Below, in pieces: positions 1-7,381 of a DNA stretch of 12,631 nucleotides; position 1 is the first letter of the stretch; the number at the start of each line of letters is the position of its first letter. This DNA comes from JANNHK01 sp031404355. GTDB lineage: Bacteria > Actinomycetota > Acidimicrobiia > IMCC26256 > PALSA-610. The stretch covers positions 1 to 12,631 of the forward strand of contig JANNHK010000306.1 of assembly GCA_031404355.1 (NCBI GenBank), read 5' to 3'. Position numbers and translations under genes: made by a program. Under the pieces are notes generated by a model. The model ran no database searches. It was not told the DNA's origin and saw only the letters and a list, made by a program, of their open reading frames with translations.

Positions 1-1
1 C

Positions 2-240
2 GACGCCGGAATCGCGGGACAAGGCGGCCAGGCCGGCTGGCGCGACTACTACGAAGACGGCGGCGGCGGAGGCGGCGGTTTCTTCGGAGCCAGCGGCGGC
101 GGAAGCTGCGCAACCCGCGCCGCCGGCGGCGGCGGCGGATCCGCGTTTGTCGACCAGAACCGTGTCTACGAAGCGGAGACCGAGACGGGCTCCAGGGTCG
201 GGCACGGACGCATCACGATTACTTGGCCCGCGCCGGTAAA
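2..240 (+). other. Glycine-rich domain coding segment at the N-terminal side of the Rhs protein
   Basis: GGC/GGA-rich DNA encodes poly-glycine blocks separated by aromatic and serine residues (DGGGGGGGFF, ASGGGSC, AAGGGGGSAFVDQN), then a beta strand RITITWPAP. This resembles the glycine-rich domain found at the end of large secreted actinobacterial proteins and in ALK/LTK receptors. Its place just before DUF6531 suggests an extracellular surface or adhesin module preceding the Rhs cage. The domain is cut by the window edge. Confidence 0.55.
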
Positions 241-1528
241 CGTCAACACCGTGTTCGGTGGCGACAGTTACGGCGAGTACATCAACGGCGTACACATCGG
301 ATCGGGCAACTTCGTCGACACGACGAACGACGTCACGATCGCGACGGCGGGTCCCGACCTGGAGCTCGAGCGCACGTACAACAGCCTGGACCCGCGTGTC
401 GGCATCTTCGGCAAGGGCTGGTCGACCTCGTACGACATGAGCGTCTTCGTCGACCCGTACACGGCGATTGCCGTGATCGTGTATCCCGACGGCCGTCGTG
501 AGAACCACGCGCTCCAGGCCGACGGCACCTTCAAGGCGCCGCTCAGCTTCGTCTCGAAGCTGGAGACTGTGCCGGCGGGCGGGTTCCGGCTTACGCACAA
601 GGACAAGACCGCCTACGTGTTTTCGGCCGGCGGCAAGCTGACGCGCATCGAAGACGCGTACGGGCGGGCGCTGACCCTCGCGTACGACGCGCAGGGACAC
701 CTCGACACGGTGGTCGACGGCGCGAGCGGCCGTTCCCTCGACTTCACGTTCACGGGGAACAGGGTTGCGGCGGTGGCGACCAATGGTGTCGCGGGTCCCG
801 GCTACAACGGCCCGCTCGTCTGGGACTTCGCCTACACGGGCGACCTGTTGACGTCCGCATGCGATGCGCGCGACAACTGCACGAGCTACTCGTATACCTC
901 CGACCGGATCACGAAGATCACGCGTCCGGAAGGCAACGACGAAGTGCGGGTCGCCTATGACCTGGAGTCGCGTCGGGCCGACTGGTCCGAGAACGGCGTG
1001 GGCAACCGGGTCACGTTCGACTACGGCAACGGCCTCACTCGTGTCACCGACGCCCGCGGCAACGAGGCGTCGTACTTCTTCGACCTGATGTGGCGCACGA
1101 CGCGCCGGGTCGAGGCCGACGGCAGCACGACGACGTACGAGTACGACGCGAACGGCTACCGAAGTGCCGTCGTCGACGCCAACAACAACCGTGTGACGAT
1201 GACGTACGACGCGCGTGCGAACCTCCTGTCGCAGACCAACGCCGAGGGTGAGACGACGTGGTTCGAGTACGTCGGCGACGACCAGATCGCGGCGCGCGAC
1301 GGCCGGTCGTCGGGCCCGACCGACAACACCTACCGGACGGTCTCGACCTACAACGCGCAGGGCGACCGGCTCACGTCGACGACGCCCCCCGACGCCGGAA
1401 TTCCCGGCCGGGATCACGTCGACGACGACCTACACGGCAGGTACCGAGAACTTCGGGTGGGGCGTCGTCCCGCCGGGGCTCGTGCGTTCGGAGTTGCCGG
1501 GCAAGGGCACGACGTTCTTCGAGTATGA
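2..1528 (+). CDS. Rhs/YD-repeat toxin, N-terminal part (partial, 5' end outside window; frame broken at 1385-1390)
   Basis: This frame is open from base 2, so the true start lies left of the window. The first GTG at 251 is internal and is not a credible start. Residues from about 20 are a glycine-rich stretch with GGGGGGGFFGASGGG and GGGGGSAFVD, followed by an ITITW strand, as in ALK/LTK-type glycine-rich domains of secreted bacterial proteins. From about 275 (GNFVDTTNDVTIATAGPDL, then RTYN and FGKGWSTSYD) it matches the DUF6531 domain that begins Rhs shells. YD-type repeats such as YEYDANGYR and MTYDARANL start near 660. The repeat signature stops after TSTTPPDAG near 1395. The last 40 or so residues (RDHVDDDL onward) are out-of-frame readthrough to a stop at 1528. 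Homology continues in the next frame, so this is the front of one protein interrupted by a single-base indel. Presumed role: shell and secretion part of a contact-dependent or secreted toxin. Confidence 0.85.
   Translation, partial: DAGIAGQGGQAGWRDYYEDGGGGGGGFFGASGGGSCATRAAGGGGGSAFVDQNRVYEAETETGSRVGHGRITITWPAPVNVNTVFGGDSYGEYINGVHIGSGNFVDTTNDVTIATAGPDLELERTYNSLDPRVGIFGKGWSTSYDMSVFVDPYTAIAVIVYPDGRRENHALQADGTFKAPLSFVSKLETVPAGGFRLTHKDKTAYVFSAGGKLTRIEDAYGRALTLAYDAQGHLDTVVDGASGRSLDFTFTGNRVAAVATNGVAGPGYNGPLVWDFAYTGDLLTSACDARDNCTSYSYTSDRITKITRPEGNDEVRVAYDLESRRADWSENGVGNRVTFDYGNGLTRVTDARGNEASYFFDLMWRTTRRVEADGSTTTYEYDANGYRSAVVDANNNRVTMTYDARANLLSQTNAEGETTWFEYVGDDQIAARDGRSSGPTDNTYRTVSTYNAQGDRLTSTTPPDAGIPGRDHVDDDLHGRYRELRVGRRPAGARAFGVAGQGHDVLRV
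1385..1390 (+). other. Frameshift site in the Rhs gene (run of six C)
   Basis: Upstream, Rhs sense coding is in the frame of base 2. Downstream it is in the frame of base 3. Both frames read plausibly only if one base is removed near here. With five C instead of six the protein reads through as STTPPTPEFPAGITSTTTY and keeps the repeat register. The C6 run is the obvious indel site. It may be a sequencing or assembly error, a real inactivating mutation, or a phase-variable tract. Six bases is short for classic phase variation. Confidence 0.75.
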
Positions 1529-4500
1529 CAGCGCGGGCGATCTGCGGCGCAAGGTCGAACCGAGCGGCCTCGTCGTGACGTACACGTACGACGCGCTCGG
1601 CCGGCCGCTCACGGAGATCCAGACGTGGACGGGCGGCAGCGCGACGACCGACCGCACGTATGACCCGATGGGCAACGTGCTGACCGAAACGGCACCGGCC
1701 GCCGTCGACACGACGGCGACGCCGGTCGCGACCCGGCGCCAGCGCGCCACCAATGTCTACGACAAGAACAACAACGGCGTGTCGACGACCATCTCCGACG
1801 TCGGTGGGAGCGTGAACCCGGCGGCCCCGCGCACGACCACGTTCGAGCACGACGACGCCGACCGCGTCGTTCTCACGCGCGATCCCATCGGCGGTACTTC
1901 GACCCGGGCGTTCGACCCGAACGGCAACGTCGCGCGGGTCACCGACGCCGCCGGCCGCGTACACGAGACGATCTACGACTCGCTCGACCGGCCGATCGAG
2001 CTGCGACTCTTGAACTTCCGCGACGATCCGATCGGCGGTTCGGCGCCCCGGACGATGGTGCTCCGCCGCTGGCAGTACGACCTCACGGGCCGCCAAATCT
2101 CGGAGGCGCGGCCGCAGCCGGGCACGGGCGGGCGGTCCGGGCAGCTCTCGCCCGAGTCCACGCCGATGTCGGAGCGGTGGACCGCGTACGACAAGGCCGA
2201 CCGGGCCCTGTCGGTCACGTTAAGGCAGTTCGACAACCGGCCCGGTGTCAGCCCGTCGTCTCGTGACGTCGTGCTGTCGGCGTATCTCTACGACGACGCC
2301 GGCAACCGCGCGCTCGAGACGAACGCCGGTTGGCTGAAGGTGTCGACGTACTCGTTCGACGCCGCGAACCGGGTGCAGACGATCGCCACGCCGGTCGACG
2401 GCGTGACGCGCGTCGTCGAGTTCGACTACGACGAACTCGGCAACCAGACCCGCACCACGGTCAAGCCCGCGGGCGGAGCTGTGACCAGCGAGACGCGTGC
2501 TGCGTTCGATACCGCGGGGCGCATGACCTCCGAGACCGTCGAGAACGGTGCGACCGACCTCGTCACGACGTACACCTACGACGAGCGAGGTCTGAAGACG
2601 TCGAGCGTCGAACCCCGCGGCAACGCCGCCGGCGCGAACCCGGCGAACTTCCGAACCGACTTCACCTACACGGCAACCGGGCTGGCGCAAACGACGACTG
2701 GTGCTCCGATCTCCGTCGAGGAGAATGGCGGTGCATCGACCACTGTGCGGCCCGTGGTGCGCTTCGGCTACGACGCGCTCGGGAACCTCGTCACTACCGT
2801 CGATGCCCGTGGCAATCGGACAACGTCGACGTACGACCTGCTGAACCGCGAAACTCGCATCGATCACCCGAAGTACAAGCCGGCCAACTCTTCGGCGGAG
2901 CTGGCGCCGTTCGAGACGTTCGCATACGACGCAGTCGGCAACGTCGTGTCACGAACCGACCGGCGCGGCCACACGACGAACTACGACTTCGACGCCGATA
3001 ATCGTGTTGTCCGCCGACGCGACCCGCTGCTGACCGGCCAGACCGTCCGCGGCGACCTGCGCTCGGCCTACGACGACGCCGGAAACCTGGTCGAGACGAC
3101 CGACCCGGTCGGAGCGCGGACGGCCTTCGCGTACGACGACATGGCTCGGCTTCGGACGCGGACCGACGTCGTACGTCAAGCCGCACCCGCGGGCAGTTTC
3201 ACCACGACCTACGACTACGACGACCTGGGCAACCCGACGTTCAGGCAGGACCCGACCGGCATCGTGCAGCGGTCGGCGTTCAACGCCGCGTCGGAACTCG
3301 TTTCGCAGACCGATGCGCGCGACGCCGTGACGGCGTTCACCTACGACACCGCCGGTCGACCGGTGGCAACGACCGATGCGCTCGGGCGCACCGAGATGAA
3401 TGTGTACGACCTCGCCGGTCGCGTCACGAGCGCGCAGTCGCGGAGTGGCGGGCCGACGGGTGCCGTTCTCTCGACCGAGTTCGCCGAATACGACCTGGTC
3501 GGGAACGTCGTCGCGAAGCGATCGGCGCGCTCCGCCTCGGCGACCGACAACACCTACCTCCGCTCGTACACCTACGACGCGGCGAACCGGCTGACGTCGG
3601 CGACGGAACCCAACTCGACTACCGGTACGTTCACGACGTCGTTCCGGTACGACGCGTCGGGCAACCTCACTCGGAGCACCGACGGGCGGGGCGCCACGTC
3701 GGCGACGATCTTCAAGTACAACGCTTGGAACCTCCGGACCGAGACGGTGGAGCCGTCGACTCCGGGCCAGACGTCGGTCGCGATGCGGACGTTCACGACG
3801 TCGTACGACAAGGGCGGTCTGCCCGTCGAGGAAGCCCAGCCCGGCGCGACGATCAAGCGTACGTTCGACGAACTGGGAAGGCTGCGGGTCGAGGACGGAA
3901 CCGGCTCGAGTCTGACGGCCGCTACGCGCGCCTTTGCGTACGACCTGGCGGGCCGCCAGACGAGCGTCAACCACCCGACGGGTCCGATCACGTTCGCCTA
4001 CGACGACCGCGGGCTGCTGTTGGCCGCGAGCGAACCGGGCAACGCGACGCCGCAGTCGAGCTTCGAGTACGACCCGGCCGGGCGCATGAAGGCACGCACC
4101 GACGCGGCCGGTACGACGTCGTTCCAGCACGACGACCGCGGCGATCTGTGGAAGATCACCGACCCGCTGACGACGCGGGTCAGTGAGTATGTCCGCGACC
4201 CGTCGCGCGCGGTATCGGAGATTCGGTACGGCACCACGTCGGTACGCCAGATCGGCTACGACAATCGCGGCCGTATCGCCACCGACGTACTGAAGACCGG
4301 GAACCCGGTGCGCTCCTCGTACACCTATTCGTACGACGCCGACGGCAACGTCACGGGCCAAAACGTCGTGATGCCGGGCAACGCGTCGGCCGGCAACCAC
4401 ACCTACACCTACGACCGGGCCGGTCGGCTCGGTTCGTGGAAGAAGCCGGGCGCGGCGGCGGTCACCTACACCTACGACGCCGCCGGGAACCGCCTCTCCG

Positions 4501-6269
4501 AAGCCACGACGAAGTTCGTGTACGACCGGCGCAACCGGCTCACGACCGGTCCCGACGGGAAGTACACGTGGTCGACCCGCGGGACCATGACGCAGGGCCG
4601 CACTGCCGACGGTGCCGCGCTCGCCTACACGTTCGATGCGTTGGGCCGCCAGACGGCGGTGGGCACGACCACCTACACCTATGACGGCCTCGACCGCCTC
4701 GCCAAGCGGGGCAGTACCGCGGTCGTATACGCCGGGGCGGAGATCGACCCCGTGCGCTTCGGGGCCGAGACCTACGCGCGGTCACCGGCCGGAGAACTGG
4801 TCGCGGCGCAGAAGGATTCGACGACAACGTTCGTCGGCGAAAACCGCCACGGCGACATCAGCTGGTACCTCGACACGAACGGGGCGACATGGGGCAGCGC
4901 GCTCTACGATCCGTGGGGCGAGCCCATGGCCGCGGGCGAGTCGACGACGCTCGGGTTCCAGGGTGACGTGACCGACGCGACGACGGGGCAGTCGTGGATG
5001 GGTGCGCGTTGGTACGACCCGGCGATTGGTGGGTTCACCGCACGCGACACCGTGTTCGGGTTGCTCGAGACGCCGGTGTCGTTGAATCGCTACACGTACG
5101 CGCACAACGACCCCATGCAGTACTTCGACCCGGACGGGCGCTGGCCGGGCGAGGGCATCGCGAAGAACGCGACGAAAGCCGTCAAGAAGACGTGGAACAA
5201 CACCGGCGGCAAGGTCGTCACCGGGGTCGACAAGTACGTCGTGAAGCCTGCGGGCCGGGCGGCGAAGTCGACGACCGATGCGGCGAAGTCGGTCCTGAAC
5301 ACGACGTACCGGGCCGGTGATCGTGCGGTGCGGAACGCGGCCAATACGGTGAAGAAGACTGTCACCACGGCCGTGAACACGGGGGTGCGGTACGCCAAGA
5401 ACGTCGGGTCTGCGATCGCGGCGCCGATCAAGGCGTGCATCGGGTCGGAGACGTGTCGCACGATTGTGGCGGCGGCGGCGGTCGTCACGGCCACGGTGGT
5501 GTGTGCTGCTTGTACGGGAGCGGTGTTGGCGGGTGGTGCGATCGGTGGCGCGTTCGGAGTCGCGACCTGCGACGGTGATCTGAGTTGTATCGCGCAGAGC
5601 ACCGTGGCCGGTGCGGCCGGTGGCCTGTTCGCGCCGGTCGGCGGGGCAGGCTTGCTCGCGACCGTTGGGAGCAGCGCGGCGAGCGGGTTCGTCGCGACCG
5701 GCGCCAGCCAGTTCATGAACGGCCGCTTCGACGCCAAGCAACTCGCGTTCGGCACCTTCACCGGCGCCGCGGCCGGTGGCGTGTTCCACAGCGCCGGCCG
5801 AGGACTCGCAGCACTGCGCGGCCGGGGATCGTCGGTACCGGACGCGCCCGCCGGGGGAGCGGCCGGCGAGTTGCGGCCGGCGAGCGCGCAGCCTCGCGGT
5901 GGGAATGGCACTGTTCTGCGTGATGGCGCTGGGGCGACGCCTGAGGAGGTCGCGGCGAGTCGTGGTGGCCCCACAGGAGGTTCTCGGGCCGGCCAGGCTG
6001 ACCGTCATGCGGAGATGTTGCAAGAGACGCAAGATGCGGGCGGTCTGTTCGAGTGTTGGCGATGCGGTCAGACCTCAAGGAATCCGGACAACATGCACGT
6101 TGGTCACCGCAACGTTTCCACCTCAAAGGGTGGAAATCTAGATCCGGTGAACACGTGTTGGGAGGGCGCCGCATGCAATCTCGGCGCTGGAAATCGGGGT
6201 GGGCCGAATCCGGGCAGATCATGCGCCGAGCGCGGGAGCTGCGGTGCACCGTACGGGAGGAGCGATTGA
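1386..6269 (+). CDS. Rhs/YD-repeat toxin, main body with C-terminal HNH-type nuclease tip (continuation after frameshift)
   Basis: This is the continuation of the same Rhs protein one frame over. Sense coding resumes around PAGITSTTTYTAG near 1408. About 43 YD repeats follow (for example YTYDALGRPLTEI, WQYDLTGRQISEA, YTYDAAGNRLSE) up to about 4700. They form the beta-cage that encloses the toxin in Rhs/TcC proteins. The Rhs-associated core spans about 4950-5138 (GARWYDPAIGGFTARD, NRYTYAHNDPMQYFDPDG). The C-terminal region of about 376 residues after FDPDG is the variable part. It has a Lys/Ala/Thr-rich amphipathic stretch, two hydrophobic Ala/Gly-rich stretches, a Gly/Pro-rich linker, and a Cys/His tip ending at the TGA at 6267-6269. 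In classical Rhs proteins the tip is cut off after a DPxG-type motif and delivered to target cells; cleavage here is inferred. A first in-frame ATG exists at 1215, but sense coding is in the other frame there, so no independent start is proposed. Confidence 0.85.
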   Translation, partial: PPTPEFPAGITSTTTYTAGTENFGWGVVPPGLVRSELPGKGTTFFEYDSAGDLRRKVEPSGLVVTYTYDALGRPLTEIQTWTGGSATTDRTYDPMGNVLTETAPAAVDTTATPVATRRQRATNVYDKNNNGVSTTISDVGGSVNPAAPRTTTFEHDDADRVVLTRDPIGGTSTRAFDPNGNVARVTDAAGRVHETIYDSLDRPIELRLLNFRDDPIGGSAPRTMVLRRWQYDLTGRQISEARPQPGTGGRSGQLSPESTPMSERWTAYDKADRALSVTLRQFDNRPGVSPSSRDVVLSAYLYDDAGNRALETNAGWLKVSTYSFDAANRVQTIATPVDGVTRVVEFDYDELGNQTRTTVKPAGGAVTSETRAAFDTAGRMTSETVENGATDLVTTYTYDERGLKTSSVEPRGNAAGANPANFRTDFTYTATGLAQTTTGAPISVEENGGASTTVRPVVRFGYDALGNLVTTVDARGNRTTSTYDLLNRETRIDHPKYKPANSSAELAPFETFAYDAVGNVVSRTDRRGHTTNYDFDADNRVVRRRDPLLTGQTVRGDLRSAYDDAGNLVETTDPVGARTAFAYDDMARLRTRTDVVRQAAPAGSFTTTYDYDDLGNPTFRQDPTGIVQRSAFNAASELVSQTDARDAVTAFTYDTAGRPVATTDALGRTEMNVYDLAGRVTSAQSRSGGPTGAVLSTEFAEYDLVGNVVAKRSARSASATDNTYLRSYTYDAANRLTSATEPNSTTGTFTTSFRYDASGNLTRSTDGRGATSATIFKYNAWNLRTETVEPSTPGQTSVAMRTFTTSYDKGGLPVEEAQPGATIKRTFDELGRLRVEDGTGSSLTAATRAFAYDLAGRQTSVNHPTGPITFAYDDRGLLLAASEPGNATPQSSFEYDPAGRMKARTDAAGTTSFQHDDRGDLWKITDPLTTRVSEYVRDPSRAVSEIRYGTTSVRQIGYDNRGRIATDVLKTGNPVRSSYTYSYDADGNVTGQNVVMPGNASAGNHTYTYDRAGRLGSWKKPGAAAVTYTYDAAGNRLSEATTKFVYDRRNRLTTGPDGKYTWSTRGTMTQGRTADGAALAYTFDALGRQTAVGTTTYTYDGLDRLAKRGSTAVVYAGAEIDPVRFGAETYARSPAGELVAAQKDSTTTFVGENRHGDISWYLDTNGATWGSALYDPWGEPMAAGESTTLGFQGDVTDATTGQSWMGARWYDPAIGGFTARDTVFGLLETPVSLNRYTYAHNDPMQYFDPDGRWPGEGIAKNATKAVKKTWNNTGGKVVTGVDKYVVKPAGRAAKSTTDAAKSVLNTTYRAGDRAVRNAANTVKKTVTTAVNTGVRYAKNVGSAIAAPIKACIGSETCRTIVAAAAVVTATVVCAACTGAVLAGGAIGGAFGVATCDGDLSCIAQSTVAGAAGGLFAPVGGAGLLATVGSSAASGFVATGASQFMNGRFDAKQLAFGTFTGAAAGGVFHSAGRGLAALRGRGSSVPDAPAGGAAGELRPASAQPRGGNGTVLRDGAGATPEEVAASRGGPTGGSRAGQADRHAEMLQETQDAGGLFECWRCGQTSRNPDNMHVGHRNVSTSKGGNLDPVNTCWEGAACNLGAGNRGGPNPGRSCAERGSCGAPYGRSD
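5139..5990 (+). other. Pretoxin / putative translocation region of the Rhs protein
   Basis: This lies between the FDPDG core motif and the nuclease tip. First comes a basic, heptad-like stretch (KNATKAVKKTWNN, KPAGRAAKSTTDAAKS, NAANTVKKTVTTAV). Next is a hydrophobic segment at about 5460-5570 (TIVAAAAVVTATVVCAACTG, then AVLAGGAIGGAFGVAT). A second Ala/Gly-rich segment lies at about 5598-5714. Cysteines occur in pairs: ACIGSETC, VCAAC, and TCDGDLSC. Such hydrophobic pretoxin regions are common in Rhs and WapA-like toxins and are thought to help toxin entry or packing. That role is inferred here. A Gly/Pro/Arg-rich linker (about 5830-5990) leads to the tip. Confidence 0.6.
6000..6269 (+). other. 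HNH-type zinc-binding nuclease toxin domain (C-terminal tip of the Rhs protein)
   Basis: The last ~90 residues contain FECWRCGQTS, then HVGHRNVSTSKGGNLDPVN, then TCWEGAACNLGAGNRGG. The pattern is CxxC, a GH dyad followed by S-K-GGN, an Asn four residues on, then a C-x5-C with the second Cys followed by Asn. It matches the HNH/treble-clef layout in which four cysteines hold zinc and the His (codon 6105-6107) is catalytic. HNH toxins of this kind cleave DNA or RNA in target cells. The exact toxin family is not assigned. By hand count 6001-6180 is about 57% G+C, well below the Rhs core (40 of 60 bases at 2401-2460), which suggests a separately acquired tip. Confidence 0.7.
6255..6268 (+). promoter_or_regulatory. 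Shine-Dalgarno overlapping the toxin 3' end, before the immunity gene
   Basis: GGGAGGAG sits inside the last codons of the toxin gene. It lies 5 nt before a TTG (6266-6268) whose last two bases are part of the toxin stop TGA, and 12-14 nt before the ATG at 6275. The spacing favours the TTG; codon preference favours the ATG. Either way, translation of the downstream gene would be coupled to the toxin. Confidence 0.5.
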
Positions 6270-6274
6270 TCGGT

Positions 6275-6745
6275 ATGGTCGCTTCGATGGAACGAATGAC
6301 GGTGAACGTCATTGCCGGCCACGGCGCCGACGGCCGTCCCGTCTACGAGGAGCTCTTGGTCGATCGACTCCAAGGCGGGGTCTTCCGTTTGGTCGCCTCG
6401 CCTGGACTGGTGCTCGGGCTTGGCGCCGGCGACGAGATCGAGGTGGACCCGATTGGCGGCGTGTTCACGGTGCACAGGCGAGGTGGGAATCTCGCCGTGT
6501 GGTTGTATACGAACGACGGAATGGCCGACGCGGTCGATGCGCTGTCCTCAGCGGTCGCTCTTCTTGGCGGCCGCGTCGATGGCCGGGCCGAACGATTGGT
6601 GGTGTTCACAATCCCGGCCGATGCGGGCTTTCCTGCAGTCGAGGAGACCTTCTACCGGTTCGTGGACGAGAACCCGGGCGCCGAGTGGTTCTTCGGGAAC
6701 GTGTACGACCCAGCCGACGGCGTGACCCCCTTGAACTGGTGGTAA
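6275..6745 (+). CDS. Probable immunity protein for the HNH toxin (DUF4265-like)
   Basis: This is a 156-residue acidic soluble protein with no signal peptide or membrane segment. It begins MVASMERMTVNVIAGHG and ends TPLNWW. The layout resembles DUF4265: an N-terminal beta region (VYEELLVDRLQGGVFRLVAS), a GLGAGDEIEVDP turn, a GGVFTVHRRGGNLAVWLY strand, a DAVDALSSAVALLGGRVDG helix, and a C-terminal acidic FYRFVDENPGAEWFFGN. The family assignment is from memory of the pattern and is tentative. The gene starts 5 nt after the toxin stop, or overlaps it if the TTG at 6266 is used. In polymorphic toxin systems the gene directly after the toxin tip is normally its cognate immunity gene, so it probably binds and blocks the HNH domain in the producer cell. 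GTG 6053 and other upstream starts would overlap the toxin domain deeply and are unlikely. Confidence 0.8.
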   Translation: MVASMERMTVNVIAGHGADGRPVYEELLVDRLQGGVFRLVASPGLVLGLGAGDEIEVDPIGGVFTVHRRGGNLAVWLYTNDGMADAVDALSSAVALLGGRVDGRAERLVVFTIPADAGFPAVEETFYRFVDENPGAEWFFGNVYDPADGVTPLNWW

Positions 6746-6760
6746 TTGGCGGTGCAGCGA

Positions 6761-7381
6761 TCAGAGAAGTCGGTAGTTCTTGTAGATGTCGGCGAGCGAG
6801 TTAGTGGCGGCTTCGACGAGATCGGTGCGGGGACTGGTAAGGCACGCGTGCAGGTAGGTCTCGACATCTGGTCCGGCCCAGCCGGCGGCTGCGGCAGCGA
6901 CCCAGAACCGGAGCGGGTCGACGAGGTCGAGGTCGGCGGCGAAGGCGACGATTCGCTTGAGGAGATCGTCCTCGGGAACGAGTTGCAGCATGGCGATCGC
7001 TCGGAACGTGCCGTCGATGACGCCGGGTGATCCGGTCGGCATGTAGCGGTCGACTGTGGAGAGCGAACTCGCGACGGCCCATTCGATGCGGACGAGCGCG
7101 TCGCCGAGGGCGACGCCGACCATCGTGTAGTCGCCTTGCTGTGCCGCGAGCTGTTCGAGGAAAGCAACCGCCGGCGTGTAGCTGCAGGCGCCGAGCGCCA
7201 TGATCATCTGATACTGCGTTTCCCACGTGCGAGGGTCGGCGACCTCGGTCTGGAGAGCTTCGAGCAGAACCGGGCCAGCAGCCGGGTCGCCGAGCGAGCG
7301 CAGGCGCTTGGCGGCGGAACGGCGCTTGGCGGAGGCTCGATCACCGAGTTGATCGACGGCTTCTCGCAGAGTGAGCGGCAT
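6761..7381 (-). CDS. HEAT-like helical repeat protein, possible accessory immunity protein
   Basis: The product is 206 residues, starting MPLTLREAVDQLGDRAS. I chose ATG 7381 because GGAAGG lies 9 nt upstream and the residues beyond it (RSRHVHTFLTGPRS...) look non-coding. The sequence is almost all amphipathic helices with HEAT-type signatures: KRRSAAKRLRSLGDPAAGPVL, TWETQYQMIMALGACSYTPA, GVALGDALVRIEWAVAS, ATNSLADIYKN. There is no signal peptide or membrane segment. HEAT-repeat proteins are frequent as immunity or orphan immunity genes next to Rhs toxins. This one converges tail to tail with the first immunity candidate, 15 nt apart, so it is not in the toxin operon and may instead be a leftover from a previous toxin cassette. 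Other functions for a small HEAT protein cannot be excluded. Confidence 0.75.
   Translation of the reverse strand: MPLTLREAVDQLGDRASAKRRSAAKRLRSLGDPAAGPVLLEALQTEVADPRTWETQYQMIMALGACSYTPAVAFLEQLAAQQGDYTMVGVALGDALVRIEWAVASSLSTVDRYMPTGSPGVIDGTFRAIAMLQLVPEDDLLKRIVAFAADLDLVDPLRFWVAAAAAGWAGPDVETYLHACLTSPRTDLVEAATNSLADIYKNYRLL

Noticed and set aside
55..145. GGC/GGA-rich run as a possible microsatellite or CRISPR-like repeat
   Set aside because: It is coding poly-glycine in the Rhs frame with irregular spacing and no spacer structure.
1395..1528. Readthrough tail of the first Rhs fragment as a genuine C-terminus
   Set aside because: It is out of frame, Arg/Gly-rich and lacks YD repeats, while homology continues uninterrupted in the next frame.
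2949..4400. 483-residue open frame on the minus strand inside the Rhs gene
   Set aside because: It is an antisense shadow of the YD-repeat frame: Arg/Val/Gly-rich with no domain signature. The plus-strand frame has unmistakable Rhs repeats.
4782..6032. 416-residue minus-strand frame opposite the Rhs C-terminal region
   Set aside because: It is Arg-rich shadow coding. The plus-strand frame carries the Rhs core and pretoxin region.
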